Shown here in pieces: positions 22,321 to 32,406 of a stretch of DNA of 33,133 bases. Origin of the DNA: Actinomycetes bacterium (GTDB taxonomy: Bacteria; Actinomycetota; Actinomycetes; Mycobacteriales; Pseudonocardiaceae); assembly GCA_021793175.1 (NCBI GenBank), contig JAJYTH010000035.1, positions 1 to 33,133 on the forward strand. The letters are read 5' to 3'. The notes beneath the pieces are model-generated. The model ran no database searches and was not told the DNA's origin. It worked only from the letters and a program-made list of their open reading frames with translations. The first letter of the stretch is position 1; every line of letters begins with the position of its first letter. The translations under genes and the position numbers were made by a program.

Positions 22321-23283
22321 TCAGCGCAGGGTGAGCCGTTCCAGGAGGAACGCGCGAAGAGCGTCCAGATCGGCGTCCACGGCCACATCCACCGATGTGG
22401 TTCCGTCGGGTACCTCGGTGTCCGCCCGTATTTCGGGGCGACGCTGATCCACCACCGTCGCGCCGCGGGCGGGACCGAACGACGTCTCCACCGACACGGG
22501 CAGCGACTCGGTGCGCAGTGTTCCGGGACGGATGGCCTCCGCGACCGCCACCGCGTCGTGCAGCACCATGCCGTCCCACTCGAGTGCCTTGCGGTAGTGG
22601 GCAAGGTAGTCGGGTGTCAGCGCGGTCAGCGCCGCCCCGAGGGGCCCCGAGGCCGCGAGCTCGTCGAGCCACTCGCTGTCCACCGCACAGCGATAGGTGA
22701 GGTCCATGGGTACCAGCACGCGCGGCACCTCCCCGCCCGTGAGCACCCGGTGCGCGGCCTCCGGGTCGCTCCAGATGTTGAACTCGGCCGCGGCGCTGGA
22801 ATTGCCGTGCGTCAGCGCACCACCCATGATCACGACTCTGTCGATCCTGTGGTGCAGATCCGGGCGGGCCGCCAGGAACGTGGCGATGTTCGTGAGCGGT
22901 CCGATCGGCGCGATCGTCACCGGTTCGGTGGAGCTTTCCAGCAATCGGGACAGCAGCCACACCGCGCCGCCCGGTTCGACGGGCCGTTCCGCCTCGGGCA
23001 GTGCCGCCGAACGGCCCGACAGGCCATCGACGCCGTGTACGTACTCCGCCCTGCGCAGATGGGGGTGCACGAGCGGGCGGGCGGCACCCTCCGCCACCGG
23101 CACGTCACCACGTTTGCATAGTGCCAATATCCGGCGCGCGTTCCGGGTGGTCACCTCGATCGGTACGTTGCCGAACACCGTCGTCACTCCCAGCAGGTCG
23201 ACGTCCTCGGACAGTGCCGCCAACGCGATGGCGAAGGCGTCGTCCACTCCCGGGTCGGTGTCGATGATCAGCTTGGTGCCCAC
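22321..23283 (-). CDS. Ribonucleoside/nucleoside hydrolase (IUNH family)
   Basis: 320 residues; GTG start at 23283 with GGGAG about 8 nt upstream. The N-terminal DTDPGVDD motif (8-15) supplies the calcium-binding aspartates of inosine-uridine nucleoside hydrolases, which split the N-glycosidic bond of nucleosides to base and ribose for salvage. Other family blocks are visible: VTTVFGNV, IAPIGPLTNIA, VIMGGAL, FNIWSDPEAAH, and LHDAVAVAEAI carrying the late His/Asp pair. Length is standard. Base preference (inosine, uridine or both) cannot be told. The gene is divergent from the acyltransferase with only 48 bp between starts, so their promoters overlap. A homologue in a secondary-metabolite or toxin-base role cannot be excluded, but nothing nearby suggests it. 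Confidence 0.93.
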   Translation of the reverse strand: MGTKLIIDTDPGVDDAFAIALAALSEDVDLLGVTTVFGNVPIEVTTRNARRILALCKRGDVPVAEGAARPLVHPHLRRAEYVHGVDGLSGRSAALPEAERPVEPGGAVWLLSRLLESSTEPVTIAPIGPLTNIATFLAARPDLHHRIDRVVIMGGALTHGNSSAAAEFNIWSDPEAAHRVLTGGEVPRVLVPMDLTYRCAVDSEWLDELAASGPLGAALTALTPDYLAHYRKALEWDGMVLHDAVAVAEAIRPGTLRTESLPVSVETSFGPARGATVVDQRRPEIRADTEVPDGTTSVDVAVDADLDALRAFLLERLTLR

Positions 23284-23331
23284 TCGTCACTCCCTCGTTC
23301 GTGCTCGCGGTACACACGTTACGGTCACCCC

Positions 23332-24090
23332 ATGACATCGATGTGGGGTTCTCCCGTGTTGTCGCGGGTGCAGGCGTGGCGTCGAGCTCGACGCGACCCC
23401 CGTCAGGCGCGGTTTCTCACGATCGACTCACTGCGCTGGGTGTGGCGAAACCGTGCCTTCACACCGTGGTACCTGGTGCGTTACTGGCGACTGCTCAAGT
23501 TCCGAATCGCCAACCCGCACATCATCCTGCGGGGGATGGTGTTCCTCGGCCGGGACGTGGAGATCCACTGTCGTCCCGGATATGGTCGGATGGAGATCGG
23601 GCGCTGGGTGCACATCGGCGACGGTAACGCCATCCGCTGCCACGAGGGCTCGCTGCGTATCGGCGACAAAGTGGTGTTCGGCCGGCAGAACGTGATCAAC
23701 GGCTACCTCGACATCGAGATCGGCTCGGCCACACTCGTCGCCGACTGGGTCTACATCTGCGATTTCGACCACGTGACCTCGGACATCACTCTGCCCATCA
23801 AGGACCAGGGCATCGTGAAGTCACCGGTGCGGATCGGTCCCGACACGTGGATCGGTACCAAGGTGTCGGTGCTGCGGGGAACCCGTGTGGGCCGGGGCTG
23901 TGTGCTGGGAGCCCACGCCGTCGTGCGTGGCGACATCCCCGACTACGGCATCGCGGTCGGCTCACCGGCGCGCGTGGTGCGTGATCGCAAGGCCGACTAC
24001 GAGGCCGACGCCGAACGCCGCGAAGCCGTCAAGGACATGGCTCGTAAGGCCAACAAGGCGTTGAAGAAGACCCTCGGCGAAGCCACTTAA
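23332..24090 (+). CDS. Left-handed beta-helix (hexapeptide) acyltransferase, Rv3034c-like
   Basis: 252 residues from ATG 23332. The N-terminal ~55 residues are Trp/Arg-rich (WVWRNRAFTPWYLVRYWRLL), perhaps a membrane-associating helix. From about residue 62 to 215 the protein shows hexapeptide-repeat sequence ending in the trimer-type block VLGAHAVVRGDIPDYGIAVGSPARVV, which forms a left-handed beta-helix and binds acetyl- or acyl-CoA. The histidine in CDFDHVTSD is a candidate catalytic base. The C-terminus is Lys/Ala-rich helix. The sequence resembles M. tuberculosis Rv3034c, an acetyltransferase beside the methylglucose-lipopolysaccharide genes. Acylation of a sugar or lipid-linked glycan is therefore likely, though the acceptor is inferred. 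It is divergent from the nucleoside hydrolase and is followed by 270 bp of noncoding DNA with repeats. Confidence 0.9.
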   Translation: MTSMWGSPVLSRVQAWRRARRDPRQARFLTIDSLRWVWRNRAFTPWYLVRYWRLLKFRIANPHIILRGMVFLGRDVEIHCRPGYGRMEIGRWVHIGDGNAIRCHEGSLRIGDKVVFGRQNVINGYLDIEIGSATLVADWVYICDFDHVTSDITLPIKDQGIVKSPVRIGPDTWIGTKVSVLRGTRVGRGCVLGAHAVVRGDIPDYGIAVGSPARVVRDRKADYEADAERREAVKDMARKANKALKKTLGEAT

Positions 24091-24106
24091 CGCCCACCCG
24101 TACTCC

Positions 24107-24183
24107 GTGTCCGCAGCCTGTGTCACCGTGTCCGCAGGCTGTGCAGCTGTGTCCGCAGATTGTGTCGCCGTGTCCGCAGCGTG
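24107..24183 (+). repeat. 21-bp tandem repeat cluster, about 3.7 units
   Basis: GTGTCCGCAG occurs four times starting at 24107, 24128, 24149 and 24170, each exactly 21 bp apart. The 11 bp between are partly conserved, mostly of the form nnTGTGTCnCC. It lies in the 273-bp noncoding stretch between the acyltransferase and the M14 peptidase, just after the acyltransferase stop. The remainder of the stretch (24184-24363) shows no gene I can support. Two-helical-turn spacing would place all four on one DNA face. Confidence 0.9.
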
Positions 24184-24363
24184 AAAGGTGGCACGAGCAC
24201 GTCGAACGTGGGCGTAGTCGAGCGTCGCTGTGAAACAGGCAAACCCGACGCCTGCCCTTGCCGGCCCTTTTCGGCGGGGACGTTCGTTGCTACAACTAAC
24301 TTTCGTCCGTGACGTCGTGATCACTCCACGCGAGGAGTGGTCCCTGTTCTTTCGGAGTCGCTC

Positions 24364-25689
24364 GTGGTAGCAAACAGACGCCCTGTGCGGGCGGCCGTGG
24401 TCGGAGTCGGAGCGTTCGCGTTGATCGCGACCGCTTCCCCGGCCATCGCCGACTCGACCGACCTCTCCGAACTACCCGCCTACTCGGCTCAGCTCGACCG
24501 GCCCCAACCCACCGACGACGCATTCGTCGCCGCGGACCGGGAATGCAGTGACCAGCCACGTGACCTGCCGATCAACGAATTCACCGACCACCGCGAGCTC
24601 GGTATCGAACTGGACCGCATCGAGCGGATCAGCGAGGGCCGAGTGGACGTTCAGCAGGTCGGCATGAGCAACCGCGGACGCGAGATCTGGAGCGCGCGGG
24701 TGGGCACGGGTCCCAAGGCGGTGCTGATCACCAGCGAGATCCACGGCAACGAGAAGACCGGCACCGACGCCATTCTCGACCTGTTGGACTGGCTGGCCAC
24801 CAGCGACTCGGCGAAGGCGCAGCGGTGGCTCGACGAGTTGACCATCGTCGCGATCCCGAAGATGAACCCCGACGGCGCTGAGCTGGACCGGCGCGGCAAC
24901 GACATGACCTGGGAGGAAGTGACGGCCAGGTTCCCGCAGCTGCGCGGGAGCGAGCCCGCCTGGAACTACTACACCGGGCCCCGACAGGGCGACGACTACT
25001 CGAAGCGGCCCGGATTCGACGTCAACCGGGACTACCACCCGGACCTGAACTACGTGCCGCGCGCCGAGGACTTCCCCGGCGATTCCGACTCGACCGGCTG
25101 GTACATCACGCCGGAGAGCCGGACGGTGCGCGATGTCTATCGCGGATTGCAGGCCGAGTTCGGCGAGGTGGACACCTACGTCGACCTGCACCATCAGGGC
25201 GCGTGTTACGTGATGCCGGACGATCCGGACGAGTTCGTCACGCTGTCGATCTCCGGTAAGTTCGTCGACGACCCGGCCACCATGCCCGGGTACGAGCAGT
25301 ACGCCGCGGACTACGACCTGGACTATTCCAAGCGGCTCAACGTCGCGGTCTACAACGCGTTGCAGGGTGCGGCGAACAACCGGCCGTTGTTCGGCAACGT
25401 CACGTTGTACCCCCAGGACACCAACCTGCCGGGGACCGGGCTCGGGAGCTTCGCGCTCAACGGGAGTGGCACGGTGTTGTTCGAGGTGCGCGGGCAGACT
25501 CAGACGCTCGGCCAGCAGTACCGCGCGGTGTTGACCCGTGCTGTCTACATCGGCCTCGACGGGATGCTCTCCGCGGTGGCCAGCGGGAGGGTGAACCAGC
25601 TCGACCCGGCCGCCTACGACGCGATCCCGCCCCGGGGGCCGAGCATCGGCAGTGACGCCGAGGTCCCAACGGTGGCCTCACACGACTAG
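24364..25689 (+). CDS. Secreted M14-family zinc carboxypeptidase
   Basis: 441 residues from GTG 24364, chosen because CGGAG (24353-24357) is 6 nt upstream and a signal peptide then starts at the N-terminus; GTG 24337 would put nine residues before it. The signal peptide (basic NRRPVR, hydrophobic core) probably ends at AIA|D (after residue 29). The M14 zinc site is clear: H127 and E130 in EIHGNEKTG, and a later histidine in VDLHHQGAC. The substrate-binding FDVNRDYHP arginine and the catalytic glutamate candidate in VLFEVRGQT are also present. Members remove C-terminal residues from peptides or trim peptidoglycan stem peptides; substrate here unknown. The C-terminal tail is short and unstructured. 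It stands alone, convergent with ramB, with a shared terminator. Confidence 0.92.
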   Translation: MVANRRPVRAAVVGVGAFALIATASPAIADSTDLSELPAYSAQLDRPQPTDDAFVAADRECSDQPRDLPINEFTDHRELGIELDRIERISEGRVDVQQVGMSNRGREIWSARVGTGPKAVLITSEIHGNEKTGTDAILDLLDWLATSDSAKAQRWLDELTIVAIPKMNPDGAELDRRGNDMTWEEVTARFPQLRGSEPAWNYYTGPRQGDDYSKRPGFDVNRDYHPDLNYVPRAEDFPGDSDSTGWYITPESRTVRDVYRGLQAEFGEVDTYVDLHHQGACYVMPDDPDEFVTLSISGKFVDDPATMPGYEQYAADYDLDYSKRLNVAVYNALQGAANNRPLFGNVTLYPQDTNLPGTGLGSFALNGSGTVLFEVRGQTQTLGQQYRAVLTRAVYIGLDGMLSAVASGRVNQLDPAAYDAIPPRGPSIGSDAEVPTVASHD

Positions 25690-25705
25690 GTGAGCCGAGC
25701 CGTTT

Positions 25706-25748
25706 CGGGGTGGGACCTTTCCGTCGATGGGGGTGAGGTCCCACCCCG
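25706..25748. terminator. Hairpin between convergent M14 peptidase and ramB genes
   Basis: CGGGGTGGGACC (25706-25717) pairs perfectly with GGTCCCACCCCG (25737-25748) around a 19-nt loop. It ends 8 bp before the stop codon of the minus-strand regulator. Confidence 0.7.
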
Positions 25749-25755
25749 GGCGGTG

Positions 25756-27183
25756 TCACTCGGTCTTCGGCACGGCGGGATACGGGACGAATGTGCTGGT
25801 GTTCTCGTCCACGGTCAGTTGTTTGCCGATCGTCGGGAACGCCCGCTGAGGGCAGGCCGGCCGTTCGCACACCTTGCAGCCCATGCCGATGGGGGTGGCG
25901 GCGGACTTGTCGTCGAGGTTCAGTCCCGCGGAGTAGACCAGCCGGTGGGCGTGTCGCAGTTCGCAGCCCAGCCCCACCGAGAACATCTTGCCCGGGCTGC
26001 CGTATCCACCGATGTTGCGGGAGACGGTGCGCGCGATCCAGAAGTAGCTCTTGCCGTCCGGTAGCGTCACGACCTGGGGGAGCACCTTGCCGGGCCGGGT
26101 GAACGCCTCATAGATGATCCATAATGGGCAAGCGCCGCCCACGCGCGAGAAGTGGAATCCCGCGGCGGACTGGCGCTTCGACATGTTGCCCGCGCGATCG
26201 ACCCGCACGAACGAGAACGGGATGCCACGCATCTTGGGGCGTTGCAGTGTGGAGAGTCGATGGCAGACCGTCTCGAATCCGACGCCGAAGTGGTCGCACA
26301 GCAGCTCGATGTCGTAGCGGAACCGTTCGGCGGCGCTGTGGAAGGCCCGGTAGGGCAGGATGAGCGCGCCCGCGAAGTAGTTCGCCAAACCCACTCGCGC
26401 CAACGAACGTGCCGCCGGGCCGGAGAAGGCCCACGAGTCGGCCAGTTCGGTGATCAGGTCGTCGTACTCCAACAGCGCGATCTGTGAGGCCATCCGGAAC
26501 GCCTGCTGTCCGATGCGCAGCGTCGGTGCCAGGCGCAGTACCTTCGCGTTCGGTTCGTAACGGTGCTGTTCGCCCGCGGTGAGGTCGAGTCCTTCGGTGG
26601 TGACGGTGACGCCGTAGTGTTCGGACAGGCGGTCTCGGAGGCCGTTTCGGATCTCGTCGCGGCGCAGGCCCAGTTCCTGGTACATCTTCTCGGCGCGTTC
26701 GTCGAGTTCGGCGACGTAGTTTTCGCGTTCGTAGAAGAAGTCCCGAACCTCCTCGTGAGGTAGGGGTGCGGCGGGGCTGCCATGGGTGCCGCGACCGTCC
26801 TCGGTGACGAGTGCCGCGGTGGTCTCGACGGCGTTGCGGTAGTTGCGGTGCAGTTTGACCAGAGCCTGCGCCACCGACGGCAGGTTCTTCGCCAGGTCGT
26901 TGATCTCTCCGGGCGAGATGTCGGCGTTGACCGCCTCGTCCAGCAGTGCCTCCCTGACGTCGGCGACGAGTCGAGAGGTGTCGTTGTCAGCGAAGAACTC
27001 GGCGTCCACACCGAACGCCTCGGTGATGCGAAGCAGTACCGGCACGGTCAGCGGACGGGTGTTGTGCTCGATCTGGTTGAGGTAGCTCGGCGAGATTTCG
27101 AGCAGTCGTGCCAGCTCCGCCTGGGTCATCGAGCGGCTTTCCCTCAGATGGCGCAGCCGTGCGCCGGCGAAAGTCTTGTCCAC
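25756..27183 (-). CDS. ramB: RamB-type acetate/short-chain fatty acyl regulator
   Basis: 475 residues from GTG 27183, with GAGGG about 10 nt upstream. The frame stays open upstream through the aceA region, but that part is antisense to aceA and spurious. Residues 7-62 are a Cro/C1-type helix-turn-helix (TQAELARLLEISPSYLNQIE). The central part is the DUF955/peptidase-like region, and the C-terminal ~150 residues are the short-chain-fatty-acyl-regulator domain with a cysteine cluster (GMGCKVCERPACPQR) that may bind metal. In Corynebacterium and Mycobacterium RamB controls acetate and glyoxylate genes and commonly neighbours isocitrate lyase. Here it is divergent from aceA across 216 bp containing repeated TTCGCA motifs. 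It very likely regulates aceA-aceB and itself. Whether it represses or activates cannot be told from sequence. Confidence 0.94.
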   Translation of the reverse strand: MDKTFAGARLRHLRESRSMTQAELARLLEISPSYLNQIEHNTRPLTVPVLLRITEAFGVDAEFFADNDTSRLVADVREALLDEAVNADISPGEINDLAKNLPSVAQALVKLHRNYRNAVETTAALVTEDGRGTHGSPAAPLPHEEVRDFFYERENYVAELDERAEKMYQELGLRRDEIRNGLRDRLSEHYGVTVTTEGLDLTAGEQHRYEPNAKVLRLAPTLRIGQQAFRMASQIALLEYDDLITELADSWAFSGPAARSLARVGLANYFAGALILPYRAFHSAAERFRYDIELLCDHFGVGFETVCHRLSTLQRPKMRGIPFSFVRVDRAGNMSKRQSAAGFHFSRVGGACPLWIIYEAFTRPGKVLPQVVTLPDGKSYFWIARTVSRNIGGYGSPGKMFSVGLGCELRHAHRLVYSAGLNLDDKSAATPIGMGCKVCERPACPQRAFPTIGKQLTVDENTSTFVPYPAVPKTE

Positions 27184-27261
27184 TGAATCGAATCCCTCGT
27201 GAAGGACTTCCTTTCCGGGAACGGTCAAGAACCCGGAATCCACGTGTTGTGAACATCGGTG

Positions 27262-27382
27262 TTCGCAACGTTCGCAGAATGCTACGAAAAATTCGCACAA
27301 CTTGGCAAGTTGGAGATCTGGCGCCGTTTCCGCTGCGCATGCCATGGTCCTCGTTAACAGGCGAGTGATCGCAACGTTCGCA
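27262..27382. promoter_or_regulatory. Repeated operator-like sites in the ramB-aceA intergenic region
   Basis: TCGCAACGTTCGCA occurs twice, at 27263-27276 and 27369-27382, 106 bp apart. TTCGCA hexamers occur at 27262, 27271, 27292 and 27377, and an ATCGCA at 27368. A near-palindrome AACTTGGCAAGTT lies at 27299-27311. The second 14-mer is directly followed by the aceA ribosome-binding site. These are good candidates for RamB binding, whose known targets carry TTTGCAAA-like sequence (from memory). Confidence 0.65.
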
Positions 27383-27399
27383 AAGTTGGAGAGAGCACG

Positions 27400-28686
<1,287 letters not shown>

Positions 28687-28721
28687 GCCGAACCGCTGCA
28701 TCGGCTCGAAGGGGACGAGAC

Positions 28722-30326
<1,605 letters not shown>

Positions 30327-30368
30327 CCGCCCGGCTGCCGGACAAAGTCGGAGGAGGTCACGGGGAAA

Positions 30369-30413
30369 GATCGGTGGAGGCCACCGCTTGTGAGGCGGTG
30401 GCCTCCACCGATC
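30369..30413 (+). terminator. Perfect 19-bp hairpin terminating aceA-aceB
   Basis: GATCGGTGGAGGCCACCGC (30369-30387) pairs perfectly with 30395-30413 around a 7-nt loop. It begins 42 nt after the aceB stop. It is the longest uninterrupted stem I see in the window; no T-run follows. Confidence 0.75.
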
Positions 30414-30624
30414 GAAGCTTGAGCGACGGACGACGAGTGCGTCTTCGTAATTCGATGGTTCCATAAAACGGGAGGCGGAGCCGGTGTTCGCCAGTGCCTG
30501 TGGCGATCGGGTGACGATCGGGCCGGGGCCGCGCGACACCGTGCCTGACACGCCCGAGACAAGGTCTCCCGGTGATGGTGATCTCCACAATGCTCGCACT
30601 GACGGGGGAGATCTTGTCGCCGGT
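30414..30624. other. Noncoding stretch between the aceB terminator and the DUF5313 gene
   Basis: Together with 30327-30368 and the hairpin this makes a 311-bp interval without a gene. It is locally A/T-richer around 30445-30470 (TTCGATGG, CCATAAAAC). I see no supported coding sequence or RNA gene in it; the open frames that cross it are shadows lacking starts with ribosome sites. Confidence 0.5.
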
Positions 30625-30630
30625 TAGGGT
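30625..30630 (+). promoter_or_regulatory. Leaderless-type -10 element of the DUF5313 gene
   Basis: TAGGGT ends 7 nt before the ATG at 30638. The spacer GGGGCAT offers at best a poor ribosome site. Confidence 0.4.
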
Positions 30631-30637
30631 GGGGCAT

Positions 30638-31033
30638 ATGGCCCGTCGACGACCGAATCCGATCCAGTGGTTGTGGTACGCCGCCGGGGGAGCTCTCCCC
30701 GACGAGTACCGGGAATGGGTACTGCACGACGTCACCAGCAAGCATTACCTGTGGCGGCACGCCGCTCGCAGCACGGTGCTCGTCGGCCCGTTGGCGGCGG
30801 TGTGGTTGCTCCTGCCGGGTCCGCTCGTCCTGCGGCTGATGCTGTGTCTTTTGGCGGTGCTGGTCGGTTACTTCTATTCGTTCGCCTACGCCGACGAGAA
30901 CTGCGAGCACCGCATAGCCAAACACGGCTACCCGTATGGAACCGCGCGGCAGATCCGCGCAGCGGCGCGCGCCGAGACCGATGCCGCGATGCGGGAGCGA
31001 TACAACACCTTGTATCGCGGTAGCGCGGAGTAG
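30638..31033 (+). CDS. DUF5313 small membrane protein
   Basis: 131 residues from ATG 30638; a longer in-frame start at 30572 lacks a ribosome site and adds a non-conserved leader. The N-terminal part (RRPNPIQWLWYAAGGALPDEYREWVLHD) and the central HAARS segment are the conserved block of an actinobacterial family I recognise as DUF5313. Two adjacent hydrophobic segments (about residues 48-84) form a membrane hairpin, and the C-terminus is charged and cytoplasmic. Function unknown. It converges with the glucosyltransferase gene, their stops 49 bp apart, with no obvious terminator. Confidence 0.82.
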   Translation: MARRRPNPIQWLWYAAGGALPDEYREWVLHDVTSKHYLWRHAARSTVLVGPLAAVWLLLPGPLVLRLMLCLLAVLVGYFYSFAYADENCEHRIAKHGYPYGTARQIRAAARAETDAAMRERYNTLYRGSAE

Positions 31034-31082
31034 TCGAGCCGAGATCCCACGGGGCCGCGTCGGTGACGTGTGGCCGCGTGGC

Positions 31083-32336
31083 TCACGGTTCGAAGGCGTT
31101 CCCTGTCGCGATCTTGGGGCGGCCGAACTCCTGCGGAGGGGACGCCTTGGCCCGTCGATAGACCTGTGCGGTCTGCTGGGCGATGCGGCCCCAATCGAAG
31201 TCGGTCGCCAGCCGGGAGCGGGCGGCGTGCGCGCGGCGTTCCGCCGCCTCGGCGTCGGCGAGCACCGCGTCCACCGTGCGGACGATGCCGTCGACGTCGC
31301 CGGGGGCAAACGACAGTCCTGTTTCGCCGTTGATCACCAGTTCCCCGAGGCCACCGGCCGTGGACGCCACCAGCGGAGCCTGGGCGGCGGCCGCTTCGAG
31401 TGCCACGATGCCGAACGGTTCGTACCGACTGGGCAATACCACCGCGTCGGCGGCCGAGAGCACCGCACGCAAGCCGGCATCGGACAAATGGCCCACGAAA
31501 TCCACGGCATCGTCCAGGGACAACCTGGCCGTCTGCGCGACCAGCTCGTCCCGATGCCTGCCGGTTCCCGCCACCACCAGCCGGGTGCCCGGATGCCTGC
31601 GGCGGATCTCGGGCAAGGCGTCGAGCAGGTCCTGCACGCCTTTCTCCCACTCCAGCCTGCCGAAGTACAGCAGCAGCGGAGTGCTGTCGGGGCTGTGCGT
31701 GGCGCGGGCGTGGGCGACCTGCTCGTCGGCCACGCACCAGCTTTGTTCCTCGATGCCGTTGTGGATCACGGTGATGTCCTCGTTCGGCACCTCGAACAGA
31801 TGCACCACCTCGCGGCGCATGGCTTCCGAGCAGGTGATGAGGGCGTCCACACGGTTGGCCAGCCACCACTCCGCGGAGTGGATCTGCTGGTTGAGCGGGT
31901 GTGACAGCCAGCCCGAATGCCTTCCCGCCTCGGTGGCGTGAATGGTGCCGACCAAGGGCACCTGGGCCGACTCGGCCAACGCGATGGCCGCGTGGGTCAC
32001 GAGCCAGTCGTGCGCGTGCACCACGTCGGGGCGCCAGGTACGGAACAACCGGATGCCCGCGCGGATCATCGCGTGCCCCATGGCGAGCGTCCAGGCCACG
32101 AGATCTCGCTCGAAGGTCACGTGCATGGGGTCCTCGGCGACCCTGATCAGACGCACCCCGTCGACCACCTCGTCGGTGGTGGGGTGTGTCTCGGCGTCCG
32201 TGCCCGCGGCGTGCCGGCACAGCACCACCACCTCGTGCCCGGCGTGCACGAGGTGCCTCGCTAGCGCGTGGACGTGCCGGGCGAGACCTCCGACCACCAC
32301 CGGCGGGTATTCCCAGGACAGCATCAGCACGCGCAT
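31083..32336 (-). CDS. GT4-type glycosyltransferase, Rv3032-like alpha-1,4-glucosyltransferase
   Basis: 417 residues from ATG 32336. Two Rossmann domains of a GT-B retaining glycosyltransferase are visible. The N-terminal glycine loop is WEYPPVVVGGLARHVHALARHL; donor-domain landmarks are YFGRLEWEKGVQDLLDAL and PSRYEPFGIVALEAAAA, the latter holding the E-x7-E pair. The sequence closely recalls M. tuberculosis Rv3032 (MRxLMxSWEYPPVV...GGL, WTLAMGHAMIRAG, HATEAGRHSGW), the alpha-1,4-glucosyltransferase that elongates methylglucose lipopolysaccharide and also contributes to glycogen and capsular glucan. Its usual partner Rv3031 (GH57 branching enzyme) is not adjacent. No ribosome site is seen; TAACCT ends 6 nt before the ATG. 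Divergent from a GH2 glycosidase. Confidence 0.93.
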   Translation of the reverse strand: MRVLMLSWEYPPVVVGGLARHVHALARHLVHAGHEVVVLCRHAAGTDAETHPTTDEVVDGVRLIRVAEDPMHVTFERDLVAWTLAMGHAMIRAGIRLFRTWRPDVVHAHDWLVTHAAIALAESAQVPLVGTIHATEAGRHSGWLSHPLNQQIHSAEWWLANRVDALITCSEAMRREVVHLFEVPNEDITVIHNGIEEQSWCVADEQVAHARATHSPDSTPLLLYFGRLEWEKGVQDLLDALPEIRRRHPGTRLVVAGTGRHRDELVAQTARLSLDDAVDFVGHLSDAGLRAVLSAADAVVLPSRYEPFGIVALEAAAAQAPLVASTAGGLGELVINGETGLSFAPGDVDGIVRTVDAVLADAEAAERRAHAARSRLATDFDWGRIAQQTAQVYRRAKASPPQEFGRPKIATGNAFEP

Positions 32337-32342
32337 AGGGCG

Positions 32343-32348
32343 AGGTTA
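32343..32348 (-). promoter_or_regulatory. Leaderless-type -10 element of the glucosyltransferase gene
   Basis: TAACCT on the minus strand ends 6 nt before the ATG at 32336; no ribosome-binding sequence is present. Confidence 0.4.
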
Positions 32349-32406
32349 CTCATCGGTCGCTTGAGTAGCGGCGGCCCGTCCTACTTCTGTGCCAGCATCG
32401 GGGGCG

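Noticed and set aside
20610-22334. 574-codon plus-strand frame opposite the NlpC/P60 gene
   Set aside because: No start with a ribosome site; it crosses the end of the THUMP-like gene in another frame and lacks domains.
24107-24183. Short CRISPR array
   Set aside because: Units are 21 bp with partly conserved intervals of 11 bp; there are no unique spacers and no cas genes nearby.
23962-24324. Minus-strand small protein with ADTxxQx heptapeptide repeats
   Set aside because: It overlaps the acyltransferase 3' end, has no ribosome site, and the repeats are explained by the DNA repeat.
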